A DNA stretch of 64,000 bases from Saccharum officinarum (GCA_020631735.1 CM036191.1:44926562-44990561); one strand, 5' to 3'. Counted from the first letter of the stretch, positions 47,684 to 61,297 are shown. The notes: generated from the sequence alone by a model not told the origin. Numbers and translations are program-made.

Positions 47684-48924
47684 CACTACTGGAATCGCGC
47701 GATTTGCCTAGTGCCGCAGGCACTAGGCAAAGACCCAAAAACACTAGGCAAACAGTTTGCCTAGTGTCACACTAGGCAAACAAGGTCGGCAGAGGCGGAC
47801 CCAAAGAGCACTTTGCCGAGTGTCAAACCTCGGACACTCGGCAAAGTGTTTGCCTAGTGTCAAGGACACCACTCGGCAAAAGTATTCCACTGACGGTGGA
47901 AATCGTAACGGACGTTTTGCCTAGTGTCGGAGGTCTGACACTCGGCAAAGTATGCAAGGTTTGCCTAGTGCCAGGCATCCGACACTAGGCAAATATGTCA
48001 AGCTTTGCCTAGTGTCAGGCCGCCTACACTAGGCAAATATGCCAAGCTTTGCCTAGTGTCATGCCTCCGGCACTAGGCAAACTGCCTACTTTGCCTAGTG
48101 TCAGTTTCCTAACACTAGGCAACACTAGGCAAAGCCTAATCCCAGGTGTGCCACGTGTGGCCCCTTTGCCTAGTGTCAGACCCCTGACACTAGGCAAAGT
48201 AACCAGAAGCTGAATTTTTTTTTGATGATTCCATTTGCGACACAAATATAAATCATATTCAAACACCACAAATATATCACATGAATCATAAATAAGAACC
48301 ACATGTTCACATATATCACATGTTCATACCAAAAGTCCAAATGTGCCACAAGTTCACAAGTTCATAAGTGCACAACCAAATTTCTTAACAAAGTTCACAA
48401 CAAGCTGATCACGACGATTGTCAAGGGTGAAGAGGCCCATGGTTTGATGCTCCAGGCGACCCTTCCACTTGATTCGGCTCAAGCTGTGGTGCCGGCGACG
48501 CTCCAATCTGTGAAGCCGGTGACCCTTCCACTTGATTCGGCTCAAGCTGTGGTGCCGGCGACGCTCCAATCTGTGAAGCCGGCGACCCTCCAATTTGATT
48601 CGATGCCACGCCCGATTGATGCTGAAAAAAATGAAAAGGATACCGTCAATAAAAAATTTCGACAGAACCTCCCCTGCACGGAGAGGTTTCCAACCCCTAC
48701 AAGAAAACAAACGTCACGATGACCGTCAAGAACATACATATCAATACACCGCCACCAACACCACCACCACCCGAACACCACAACTGCCACCACCACACCA
48801 CAACAACAACCGTCGTCACCACCAACACCATATTGTATGTTTGAGATTGCATATTTTTTCTAGTGTGCCCTATGTCAAGTTGGAACATAATAAGTAATAT
48901 AGTGGTACTCACAGGAGTAGCTGC
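47684..48924. mobile_element. CACTA fragment (TTTGCCTAGTG family), right end lost
   Basis: It begins CACTACTGGAATCGCG, then has repeated direct and inverted TTTGCCTAGTGTC / GACACTAGGCAAA cores (47700-48200). An AT-rich segment and a stretch with an internal tandem duplication of about 66 bp follow (48455-48600; Pro/Ser/Ala/Gln-rich on the minus strand). No matching TAGTG end is found before the 520-bp satellite starts at 48925, so this is a truncated element. Confidence 0.75.
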
Positions 48925-51900
48925 TTGATAAAACTTGGTATTCAGAGATTTTTCATCTGAGGTCATTTAGTGTCTCATTTGAGTAAGTTTGACCAAGTCA
49001 AATTTGGTCAAATGAAAAAACAACACTTTGACTCTAGTATTCTGAACTCTAAATGACTTCAAATTGAAAAGTTTTGAGTACCAAGTTTGTTAAAATCATC
49101 AAGATCTACAATTGTTGTTTTGGTCAACTTTCCATTTGAGATAGTTTGGATGGTTCAAATTTGTGATTTTTAAATTTCGACGCCTACAAACTAGTTTTCG
49201 GAACCCTAGATTGTCTCCAATTGAAAAGTTTTGAATACCAAGTTTGTTCAGCTCATCAAGATATACAATCCTTATAGGCCATTTTTCATTTGAGAAAGTC
49301 TGAACAAAATGTAGTTCAAATTTCACAAATGTGTGACATAGTTTTAGAAAGTCTATATGAGAATCAAGGATTTGTGACTAGTGTTTGATAAAACTTTCTC
49401 AAATGGAAAAATGATCTATGTAACAATTGTAGATCTTGCTGAGATGATCAAACTTGGTATTCAGAGATTTTTCATCTGAGGTCATTTAGTGTCTCATTTG
49501 AGCAAGTTTGACCAAGTCAAATTTGGTCAAATGAAAAAACAACACTTTGACTCTAGTATTCTGAACTCTAAATGACTTCAAATTGAAAAGTTTGGATACC
49601 AAGTTTGTTAAAATCATCAAGATCTACAATTGTTGTTTTGGTCAACTTTACATTTGAGATAGTTTCGATGGTTCAAATTTGTGATTTTTAAATTTCGACG
49701 CCTACAAACTAGTTTTCGGAACCCTAGATTGTCTCCAATTGAAAAGTTTTGAATACCAAGTTTGTTCAGCTCATCAAGATATACAATCCTTATATAGGCC
49801 ATTTTTTCATTTGAGAAAGTTTGAACAAAATGTAGTTCAAATTTCACAAGTGTGACATAGTTTTAGAAAGTCTATATGAGATTCAAGGATTTGTGACTAG
49901 TGTTTGATAAAACTTTCTCAAATGGAAAAATGAGCTATGTAACAATTGTAGATCTTGCTGAGATGATCAAACTTGGTATTCAGAGATTTTTCATCTGAGG
50001 TCATTTAGTGTCTCATTTGAGCAAGTTTGACCAAGTCAAATTTGGTCAAATGAAAAAACAACACTTTGACTCTAGTATTCTGAACTCTAAATGACTTCAA
50101 ATTGAAAAGTTTTGAGTACCAAGTTTGTTAAAATCATCAAGATCTACAATTGTTGTTTTGGTCAACTTTCCATTTGAGATAGTTTGGATGGTTCAAATTT
50201 GTGATTTTTAAATTTCGACGCCTACAAACTAGTTTTCGGAACCCTAGATTGTCTCCAATTGAAAAGTTTTGAATACCAAGTTTGTTCAGCTCATCAAGAT
50301 ATACAATCCTTATATAGGCCATTTTTCATTTGAGAAAGTTTGAACAAAATGTAGTTCAAATTTCACAAATGTGTGACATAGTTTTAGAAAGTCTATATGA
50401 GAATCAAGGATTTGTGACTAGTGTTTGATAAAACTTTCTCAAATGGAAAAATGAGCTATGTAACAATTGTAGATCTTGCTGAGATGATCAAACTTGGTAT
50501 TCAGAGATTTTTCATCTGAGGTCATTTAGTGTCTCATTTGAGCAAGTTTGACCAAGTCAAATTTGGTCAAATGAAAAAACAACACTTTGACTCTAGTACT
50601 CTGAACTCTAAATGACTTCAAATTGAAAAGTTTTGAGACCAAGTTTGTTAAAATCATCAAGATCTACAATTGTTGTTTTGGTCAACTTTACATTTGAGAT
50701 AGTTTGGATGGTTCAAATTTGTGTTTTTTAAATTTCGACGCCTACAAACTAGTTTTCGGAACCCTAGATTGTCTCCAATTGAAAAGTTTTGAATACCAAG
50801 TTTGTTCAGCTCATCAAGATATACAATCCTTATATAGGCCATTTTTCATTTGAGAAAGTTTGAACAAAATGTAGTTCAAATTTCACAAATGTGTGACATA
50901 GTTTTAGAAAGTCTATATGAGATTCAAGGATTTGTGACTAGTGTTTGATAAAACTTTCTCAAATGGAAAAATGAGCTATGTAACAATTGTAGATCTTGCT
51001 GAGATGATCAAACTTGGTATTCAGAGATTTTTCATCTGAGGTCATTTAGTGTCTCATTTGAGCAAGTTTGACCAAGTCAAATTTGGTCAAATGAAAAAAC
51101 AACACTTTGACTCTAGTATTCTGAACTCTAAATGACTTCAAATTGAAAAGTTTTGAGTACCAAGTTTGTTAAAATCATCAAGATCTACAATTGTTGTTTT
51201 GGTCAACTTTCCATTTGAGATAGTTTGGATGGTTCAAATTTGTGATTTTTAAATTTCGACGCCTACAAACTAGTTTTCGGAACCCTAGATTGTCTCCAAT
51301 TGAAAAGTTTTGAATACCAAGTTTGTTCAGCTCATCAAGATATACAATCCTTATATAGGCCATTTTTCATTTGAGAAAGTTTGAACAAAATGTAGTTCAA
51401 ATTTCACAAATGTGTGACATAGTTTTAGAAAGTCTATATGAGAATCAAGGATTTGTGACTAGTGTTTGATAAAACTTTCTCAAATGGAAAAATGAGCTAT
51501 GTAACAATTGTAGATCTTGCTGAGATGATCAAACTTGGTATTCAGAGATTTTTTATCTGAGGTCATTTAGTGTCTCATTTGAGCAAGTTTGACCAAGTCA
51601 AATTTGGTCAAATGAAAAAACAACACTTTGACTCTAGTACTCTGAACTCTAAATGACTTCAAATTGAAAAGTTTTGAGACCAAGTTTGTTAAAATCATCA
51701 AGATCTACAATTGTTGTTTTGGTCAACTTTACATTTGAGATAGTTTGGATGGTTCAAATTTGTGTTTTTTAAATTTCGACGCCTACAAACTAGTTTTCGG
51801 AACCCTAGATTGTCTCCAATTGAAAAGTTTTGAATACCAAGTTTGTTCAGCTCATCAAGATATACAATCCTTATATAGGCCATTTTTCATTTGAGAAAGT

Positions 51901-54225
51901 TTGAACAAAATGTAGTTCAAATTTCACAAATGTGTGACATAGTTTTAGAAAGTCTATATGAGAATCAAGGATTTGTGACTAGTGTTTGATAAAACTTTCT
52001 CAAATGGAAAAATGAGCTATGTAACAATTGTAGATCTTGCTGAGATGATCAAACTTGGTATTCAGAGATTTTTCATCTGAGGTCATTTAGTGTCTCATTT
52101 GAGCAAGTTTGACCAAGTCAAATTTGGTCAAATGAAAAAACAACACTTTGACTCTAGTATTCTGAACTCTAAATGACTTCAAATTGAAAAGTTTTGAGAC
52201 CAAGTTTGTTAAAATCATCAAGATCTACAATTGTTGTTTTGGTCAACTTTACATTTGAGATAGTTTGGATGGTTCAAATTTGTGATTTTTAAATTTCGAC
52301 GCCTACAAACTAGTTTTCGGAACCCTAGATTGTCTCCAATTGAAAAGTTTTGAATACCAAGTTTGTTCAGCTCATCAAGATATACAATCCTTATATAGGC
52401 CATTTTTCATTTGAGAAAGTTTGAACAAAATGTAGTTCAAATTTCACAAATGTGTGACATAGTTTTAGAAAGTCTATATGAGAATCAAGGATTTGTGACT
52501 AGTGTTTGATAAAACTTTCTCAAATGGAAAAATGAGCTATGTAACAATTGTAGATCTTGCTGAGATGATCAAACTTGGTATTCAGAGATTTTTCATCTGA
52601 GGTCATTTAGTGTCTCATTTGAGCAAGTTTGACCAAGTCAAATTTGGTCAAATGAAAAAACAACACTTTGACTCTAGTATTCTGAACTCTAAATGACTTC
52701 AAATTGAAAAGTTTTGAGACCAAGTTTGTTAAAATCATCAAGATCTACAATTGTTGTTTTGGTCAACTTTACATTTGAGATAGTTTGGATGGTTCAAATT
52801 TGTGATTTTTAAATTTCGACGCCTACAAACTAGTTTTCGGAACCCTAGATTGTCTCCAATTGAAAAGTTTTGAATACCAAGTTTGTTCAGCTCATCAAGA
52901 TATACAATCCTTATATAGGCCATTTTTCATTTGAGAAAGTTTGAACAAAATGTAGTTCAAATTTCACAAATGTGTGACATAGTTTTAGAAAGTCTATATG
53001 AGAATCAAGGATTTGTGACTAGTGTTTGATAAAACTTTCTCAAATGGAAAAATGAGCTATGTAACAATTGTAGATCTTGCTGAGATGATCAAACTTGGTA
53101 TTCAGAGATTTTTCATCTGAGGTCATTTAGTGTCTCATTTGAGCAAGTTTGACCAAGTCAAATTTGGTCAAATGAAAAAACAACACTTTGACTCTAGTAT
53201 TCTGAACTCTAAATGACTTCAAATTGAAAAGTTTTGAGACCAAGTTTGTTAAAATCATCAAGATCTACAATTGTTGTTTTGGTCAACTTTACATTTGAGA
53301 TAGTTTGGATGGTTCAAATTTGTGATTTTTAAATTTCGACGCCTACAAACTAGTTTTCGGAACCCTAGATTGTCTCCAATTGAAAAGTTTTGAATACCAA
53401 GTTTGTTCAGCTCATCAAGATATACAATCCTTATATAGGCCATTTTTCATTTGAGAAAGTTTGAACAAAATGTAGTTCAAATTTCACAAATGTGTGACAT
53501 AGTTTTAGAAAGTCTATATGAGAATCAAGGATTTGTGACTAGTGTTTGATAAAACTTTCTCAAATGGAAAAATGAGCTATGTAACAATTGTAGATCTTGC
53601 TGAGATGATCAAACTTGGTATTCAGAGATTTTTCATCTGAGGTCATTTAGTGTCTCATTTGAGCAAGTTTGACCAAGTCAAATTTGGTCAAATGAAAAAA
53701 CAACACTTTGACTCTAGTATTCTGAACTCTAAATGACTTCAAATTGAAAAGTTTTGAGACCAAGTTTGTTAAAATCATCAAGATCTACAATTGTTGTTTT
53801 GGTCAACTTTACATTTGAGATAGTTTGGATGGTTCAAATTTGTGATTTTTAAATTTCGACGCCTACAAACTAGTTTTCAGAACCCTATATTGTCTCCAAT
53901 TGAAAAGTTTTGAATACCAAGTTTGTTCAGCTCATCAAGATATACAATCCTTATATAGGCCATTTTTCATTTGAGAAAGTTTGAACAAAATGTAGTTCAA
54001 ATTTCACAAGTGTGTGACATAGTTTTAGAAAGTCTATGAGATTCAAGGATTTGTGACTAGTGTTTGATAAAACTTTCTCAAATAGAAAAATGAGCTATGT
54101 AACAATTGTAGATCTTGCTGAGATGATCAAACTTGGTATTCAGAGATTTTTCATATGAGGTCATTTAGTGTCTCATTTGAGCAGCTCATCAAGATCTACA
54201 ATCCTTAATGAAAAAACAACACTTT
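48925..54225. repeat. 520-bp tandem satellite array B (about 10 monomers)
   Basis: Equivalent points recur at 49099, 49617, 50137, 50657, 51178, 51698, 52218, 52738 and 53258, with a further monomer after. Monomers are nearly identical in the right half. In the middle, two monomer variants alternate. The last unit is shortened exactly as in array A before the CACTA starts. There is no protein-coding evidence. Confidence 0.97.
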
Positions 54226-54444
54226 GGCGGGCTGCAAAAAATTCAGGCCTTCAGTCCCGGCCCAGGCTAGGAACCGGGACTAAAGGGTGGGCGGAATTGC
54301 CCGCCCAAAAATACCTTTAGTCCCGGCTGGTAAGCCGAGCCGGGACTAAAGGGTTGGACCTTTAGTCCCGGTTCGGCTTACCAGCCGGGACTAAAGGATC
54401 TTTAGTCCCGGTTGGTGTTACTAGCCGGGACTAAAGGGTCCCGG

Positions 54445-54455
54445 CCTATATATAT
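54445..54455 (+). promoter_or_regulatory. Probable TATA box of the CACTA gene, copy 2
   Basis: CCTATATATAT in the same position relative to the subterminal repeats as in copy 1. Conservation between copies reflects recent duplication and does not show function. Confidence 0.45.
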
Positions 54456-55504
54456 CGATCGGTTCATCTTCTACTTTTCGATCTAGAATCGATCTCGTCG
54501 TCTCTGCAGCACCCGCGCGCACCGCCGTCGTCGTCTACCCCCGCCCGGCCTCGATCGTCATCTCTGCCGCGCCTGCACCGCCGTCGTCATCGAGCCCCGC
54601 CCGGCGGCCGTCGATTCTCTGCTGTACGTCGTCCTCGCGCGGCTCTGCTCGGCCCCGTGGCCGGCCAGCACGCCCAGCCGCCATGCATGCATGGCCATGC
54701 ATCCATAGCCTGTTTTATTTAGATAGTTTTTTAGATACTTTTTAGATAGTTTTTTAGATAGTTTTTTAGGTAGTGTTTGATATATATGTTAGATTTAAAT
54801 GTATTAAAATTTAATTAGTAGTTTATTCTTAGTTTTTAGATAGTTTTTGATATATGTTAATTAGATTTAAATGTATTAAAATTTAATTATTACTTTATTT
54901 AGATAGTTTTTATTATAGTTTTTGATATATTTAGTAATTATAGTTTTTTAGATAGTTTTTATTATAGTTTTTGATATATTTAGTAATTATTATTCTATCT
55001 CTCTCTCTATATGTGTTAGATTTAATTTTGATATAGTAAAATTCTATCTAGGTTTAATTAGATTTAGTAATTAATTCTATCTAGAGATTCTATATGTGTA
55101 CATATATATATATGTACTTAATTATTTCTATGTGTATATATACATGTACTTAATTATTTCCATGTGTTGAGAGAGAGAGAAAATTGTATCTAGAGAGACA
55201 TTCTATGTGTTATCACATGCATATCTAGAGATATATACATATGCACTTATTCTATGTGTTGAGAGAGAGAGAGAAAATTGTATCATTCTATATGTATATA
55301 TACATGTACTTATTTCCATGTTTTTTGGATCCAAAGTGTTTTTTATTCGATTCCAAAGCCTATACCTTATTATTGTTTATCCTTATGAAATATTATGTGT
55401 TATTATATTTAATTGGATTTAGTAATTCTATATGTGTTATCACATGTACTTATGTTATGTGCCATAGTAATTCTATATATCTATGTGTTATCTTGAAGAT
55501 ACAA

Positions 55505-57434
55505 ATGGCTGCTCCGGATGATAACTTGAATGATGACATAATGGCGAATATTATCAACGTCGGCACCAATGTGGATGACACGAGTCAATACTTTGCTGAT
55601 TATGATGATATCCTGAATATGCCGGTGGCTGAAGATCAACAAATTGTCGTGCAAGAAAATACTGGCGAGGTATATTCGATTATCTATCATCTCTTATAGA
55701 TGCATGCGTACGTATATTTGTTGTTAATCGTTGTGTTTCTACTCATGTAGCCGGTCTCTAGATCTACATCAACCACCGGCAAGAGTAGGAAAGTCCGAGG
55801 GCCAAAAAAGCCATTGGAGGGCCGTTTCATAATATCAGAATTCGACACCGACACCGGCAAACCATTGGGACCACATGCTCAGACATATGTCAATCAATGT
55901 GGGTTCATTGTAAGGGATAGGATCCCAGTTAGTGCTCATGAATGGAAGCAGAAAGATATCCGCTCCTAATGTTAGTTTTGTATCTGATTGTGACAAGAAC
56001 CTAGCTTGGAGAGATATCACTCAGCATTTCACATTACAAGCAGATGGTGCTTTGAAGGAGCTAGTGAGGGATTGGACAATGAAGAAGATGGCAACATTGT
56101 TCCAGAGTTGGAAGAAGACATTGTATAAAAAGTTTATCTTGAAGAATGAAACACCGAATTTCAATGCTAAGGTGTTTGTCAAGTTGGAGTCCCATTGGGA
56201 TGACTTCGTACAATACAAGACATCTCAAGAGAGTGAGAAACGTGTGATGAGGAATCAGCAGAATGCCCGACAGAAGAAATACCATCATCACATGGGATCA
56301 GGTGGTTATAGGAGTGCTATTCCCAAGTGGCAGAACCTAGAAGCAGAGATTACTGCCAAGGGAATCATACCTGAAACAATAGAGAAGAACTGGCCTCAAC
56401 GCGTGAAGAATTGGTTCTACGCTCATGGGGGAAGCCTAGACCCAGACACTGGCAAGCTAATTTTCGGCCAAAAAATTGAGAGAGCAACACAGAGACTAGC
56501 TCGTGCTAGGGAAGAAGCTGATAGTGGTGTTTTCAAGCCCAACAGAGAAAAGGATGAATTGACATATGCCCTAGAGAATCCCGAACACGGTGGTCGAACA
56601 AGAGGCTATGGGGCGGTTCCGTGGCTATAAGCATTCCCAGCAGACAGGGATACCTACAGAAGCCGCCAGAGAAAGAAGGATGAGGAGGCAGACCGAATCC
56701 GTGTATTGGAGCAATTTGTTAATGAGTCACGACAAGCATTGCTTGAATCACGTGAACGAGAAATATCTCTTGAGGCAAGAATGCAGGAGGAGATCAAGAG
56801 GCAAGTGCAGCTAGCAATGAGTCAAATGCAATCGACACCGGGAGTCACCATTAGCCCCATTGGTCAGATGAAAAGCAATTGTGCTTCCACGGAGCTGCCA
56901 GTTATTCAAGGTGATGCTAGGTTGCGCTTCCCTGTTGATGACATTACCGAGCCTCTAACAACATGTGAGCTGCACATTCCAGATGGTAATAATGCATCAA
57001 TCATGGTGGCTGTCGGGGTTGTATCTCCAATAGACCGAACAAAGACACCAAGAATCCATGGGTCAGTTATTCAACCTGGATATGCTAGCGTCTCGGTCGA
57101 TAGAGTGCTCAAAGGTTACAGCAATGTTCCTCTTGACATTGAAGGCGGTGATGGGGAGAAGACACTAGGAGAAGCAGAGAAGACATTTATTCAATGGTGC
57201 AAACGCTTCATCATCATTCCTGGGGCGCCACCGCTTCCCCTACCTCACCCTAGGTACGAATGATAGTGAATGAAATATTATTTTTCCATTAATTTTATAT
57301 TGGCTTAAAAAACAATTGACCACAACTTGTTTTTGTAGCAGGGTCTCCCCCCAGCCTAGCCCAATCATTCATTCCCCATCTCATCACAGCGTCGCGGGGG
57401 GCGAGACGACTTCATCCCCACGACGATCTCCAAC
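55505..57434 (+). pseudogene. CACTA Transposase_24 gene, copy 2, truncated
   Basis: Exons are 55505-55669, 55751-57253 and a stub from 57342. It holds the same N-terminus and the Transposase_24 region as copy 1. It has one extra A near 55952-55954, which shifts the frame in exon 2, but it lacks the deletion seen near 4873 in copy 1. The in-frame TAA at 56628-56630 is shared with copy 1 and so predates the duplication. The Ulp1-like protease exons are absent. Confidence 0.8.
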
Positions 57435-59594
57435 CAATATATATATATATGGTATGGGCGGTGAAGTGACAACCAATCATGCATATCGTAGGAGTGCTGG
57501 CAGCTGGCCATCCATCGCATCTCCCTAGACCGACGACCGATCGGCTCATGGAGTCAGTTATGGGTCTTCCTCCTAACTAATTTTTCGTTCATGTTACTAT
57601 TTTTATACCTTTTAGTTGGTCATCTTTTAGGTTTCTACTCATATAAGTCGAGTTTTAAATAAAAACTTCGCAGGGCTAAACAAATCTTAGCAAATTGTGT
57701 TACATGAGAATAGGTGGTGTCACAAATTGTGCTAGAAAGTCTTCATAAAATGCTAATAAGAAGGTATATTTTATATCTTCATAAAACGCTCGTCGGTCTC
57801 TTTGCTAGCTACATGGAATAGATGCAGACAGAGAACTCAGCAGCAACCGCAGAGGGCAGTGGAAGGACAAGAAGTAGTAATGGCGTGCATGGAGGCTGTC
57901 GTAAGAATGTACGATGGTAGCCAAGACGTCTCCACCGTGTGAATTATTTGGTGTGTCTGCCATTCCTACTGCCATGATAGCTGATTAGTACTGTGTACCG
58001 ACGTTGTTCTGTCAAAATTAAAAAAAATGACTCCTCGAGGAGGAGGTAGATATGTGTTTATTTTAGGATCATCAAGGAGGAGGTAGAAATGCGTTTATTT
58101 TAGAGGAGGGGAACGCTACTTAGACGACGAGGACCAGTCCGACTCCACCGGCGAGGGTGGCGCCGACGAGCGGAGAATAAACAGAGAGGAGAGAATGACC
58201 TGACAAGTGGGCCCCACCTATTGGGTCCACTTCAATGCATGCCATGTCAGCGTAAGTAGTGGGCTAAGATATGTTTGACGTAGGTGAGACCCGGAACAAA
58301 CTTTAGAGACCCAAAAATATCTTTTTGATAATACACGAACCTAGATGACACCCCACGCTAAGTGTAGGAACTAGCCATGAATTTTCCTCTATGATTAACA
58401 TTGCTACTTGTATGATAATTAATGTCATGAATGCCTATCCGTCTCACTAGTACTCCATACATGATGACAGACGACGACATGAGCGGTACTACTATGGTAT
58501 GGGCGATGAAGTCACAACCAATCATGTATTACGTAGCAGACCTGGCTGCTGGCCATCCATCGCATCTCCCTAGGCCGACGACCGCCAGGCTCACGGAGTC
58601 AGTCACGTAACTATTTTTTTGTTCAATTTACTATTTTATACCTTTTAGTTGCTCATCTTTTAGGTTTCTACACGTATAAGTCAGTTTTAAATTAAAACTT
58701 TATAGGGCTAAAGAAATCTTAGCAAATTGTGTTAGAATAGGTGTCGTAAATTGTGATAAAAATCTTCAAAAAATGCTAATAACAATAAAGTTTGTAGGCC
58801 TACTTGGGCTTGGTGATGGCTCGGGCTAAACCAACCTAGACATGGAAAAGTCCAGATCGATTTTAACTGTGCGGGATCTACAAGTTGATTGGGTTTGAAC
58901 CGGCCCATGTATACCAGTTTACAAAATAATTTCTAAATATATACAAAGCCAATGTAACCACTTACTGTAGTATAAAGTTCATATATGATTACAATAATTG
59001 TTGGGCATTGATAGCAGAATTTGTATTTTAAAATACATGCACATCTTAATATCGCGACAGAGGGAGTAGCAGATATTATATATATATACTAATAAGCTAT
59101 TATTTCAGGTTCTAGCTCTCCATCGTGCATGTTGTATATACGCAGGGTATGTAAAGTGGTAAATGGTGGTAGCATATATAAGGTCATCATCAGATCAACA
59201 ACGTCAGGTAACAGTTGTTTAGACGAGATTAATGCAACAATAAAAAAGACAGGTCCAGTAGGCATGCAACGCCGGATCATGCTCCTGCTTGCTTGTCAAC
59301 GCTCGTCAGTCTCTTCGCTAGCTACATGGAGTAGATGCAGACAGAGAGCAGCAGCAGCCGCAGAGGGCAGTGGAAGGACAAGAAGTGGTAATGGCGCACA
59401 TGGACGCTGTCGTAAGAATGTAGAGTACGATGGTAGGCAAGACGTCTCCACCGTGTGCCATGATAGCTAGTACTGACGTTGTTCTCCACTGTGTACCGAC
59501 GTTGTTCTGATATGTGTTTATTTTAGGATTCCCAAGGAGGAGGTCGGTATGTGTTTATGTTAGAGGAGAGAGAGAGCGAGTACTATATGATTAA

Positions 59595-59938
59595 GGGGTG
59601 TTTGGTTCTTTAGTTGCTCCTAAAATTTCTGTCACATCGAATATTCGAATGCTAATTAGGAGGGCTAAACATGAGCTTATTATAAAACTAATTACACAGA
59701 TGTAGATTAATTCACGAGACGACTCTATTAAGCCTAATTAATCCATCATTAGCACATGTTCACCGTAGCATCATATTGTTAAATCGTGGACTAATTAGGC
59801 TTAATAGATTTGTCTCGCAAATTAGCCTCCATCTATGTAATTGGTTTTGTAATTAATATATATTTAATGCTCCTTATTAGTATCTAAACATTCGATGTGA
59901 CAGGAATTTTAGGAGCGACGAAAGAACCAAACATAGCC
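59595..59938. mobile_element. Tourist-like MITE, copy 2
   Basis: This is the counterpart of 12743-13087, flanked by TAA on both sides (59592-59594 and 59939-59941). The left end reads GGGGTGTTTGGTTC here, two bases shorter than in copy 1. Confidence 0.8.
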
Positions 59939-60282
59939 TAACATTGTTATTGGTATGATAATTAAAGTCATGCCCATCCATCTTACTAGTACTCCGTACA
60001 TGATCAATGACAAACGACGACAGTAGCTGTACTATATTGTATGGGCAGTGTAGTGACAACCAATCGTGTATTTCGTAGCAGTACTGGCTGCGGGCCATCC
60101 ATCCTGTCTTCCTAGGCCGACGACCGCTCGGCTCACGGAGTCAGTCACGGTTCTCCCCCTCCTAACTGATTTATGCGTTCAGTTTACATTTTTTCTAACT
60201 TTTATTAGTTCATCATCTTGTATGTTTTTACACGTATAAGTATAGTTTTAAATACAAACTTTGCAGGGCTAAAGAAATCTTA

Positions 60283-61008
60283 GCATGTGTTTGGTTTGCG
60301 ACCAATTGGGTTGGGTTAGGTCCAACTCAGTTTTTTTGGGTTGGGTTCAACCCATCTCATGCTTGGTTAGTGGGACGAGGTTGTCCTAGTTTTCTGTTTG
60401 GTTTGAAGATAAACTGATGTGGGTTGAGGACCCTGACAAATGGACCCCATGCGTCATCCTCTTTCTCTTCCCTTTCCCTGCCTTTCTTCTCCCTTGCGCG
60501 TCGTGCGCAAGCTCGGTCCCCTGCGCGGCTCCGCCGTCGCGGCCCCGTGGCCGCCGGTCACCTGCGTGGTGCGGTCGCCGCCGTCCCCCGAGGCCGCAGC
60601 CCCTGCTCCTCCACGACCTGGGCGGCTCGGTCCCCTACATGGCGCGGTCGCCGTCAGCTCGATGCAGGGCGGCTCGGTCGCCGCCGCCCTGGCTCCCCCA
60701 CGCTCGCATGTCCGGTTGACGCTTCTCCTCCATGCTTGGTACTGGTGCGACGCGCCGCCGTCCTCCGTTGATGCTGCTTTCCTGCTGCAGCGCACGGCCG
60801 TCGGCTGCCTTGACGAACTCGAAGAAGAAGCGAGCGCTCGATGTGGGTCGAACCCCATCCGCTCGATTTTGCGGTGCCGGGGAATCCGCATCTACGGGGA
60901 ATATGCCCTCCTGGGTTCGACTCAGGTCACATGACCTACCATCCAAACACCCAGAAAACTGGGTCCAACCCACTCCAACACAGTTGGTCGCTCCATCCAA
61001 ACACACGC
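60283..61008. mobile_element. PIF/Harbinger-type MITE with GC-rich core, copy 2
   Basis: The ends are GCATGTGTTTGG and CCAAACACACGC with TTA on both sides (60280-60282 and 61009-61011). It is about 115 bp longer than the copy 1 element: 60850-60970 holds a segment that includes a second CCATCCAAACAC-type subterminal motif absent at 13990 in copy 1. The GC-rich core has no recognisable product. Confidence 0.7.
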
Positions 61009-61297
61009 TTAGTAAATTGTGTTATGTTAGAATAGGTGGTGTCACAAATTGTGTTAAATTTTTTTTACAAATTGCTAATAACAGCATATATTTTATATCT
61101 CCAAGAAGCATAGGTGTTGTATGTTGCTTCACATGAATGGCGAGAAAAATACAGTGCAGTAGTAGCGTACGCGACTTCCTGCAACACAATTCAACGATTG
61201 GTGTCTCGTGCCTCCATGTGTGCAAGCGACTTTAGCGTGGATGTACGTTGGGTTCATGGTGATGTGACACTACAATATCGTCGATATTTCCATGTAT

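Larger units (their letters stand above)
54226..57434 (+). mobile_element. CACTA (Transposase_24/Ulp1) element, copy 2, 3' half deleted
   Basis: It is collinear with 2651-5879: subterminal TTTAGTCCCGG hairpins (54250-54440), TATA box, leader, exons 1 and 2 and the first part of exon 3. At 57434, inside the proline-rich repeat, it jumps to sequence matching 10558 of copy 1. About 4.7 kb including the protease exons and the right terminus is therefore missing. Confidence 0.88.

Noticed and set aside
48421..48610. Minus-strand frame with Gln-Ile-Gly-Ala-Ser-Pro repeats
   Set aside because: It arises from a 66-bp tandem duplication inside a CACTA fragment; no independent support for a protein.
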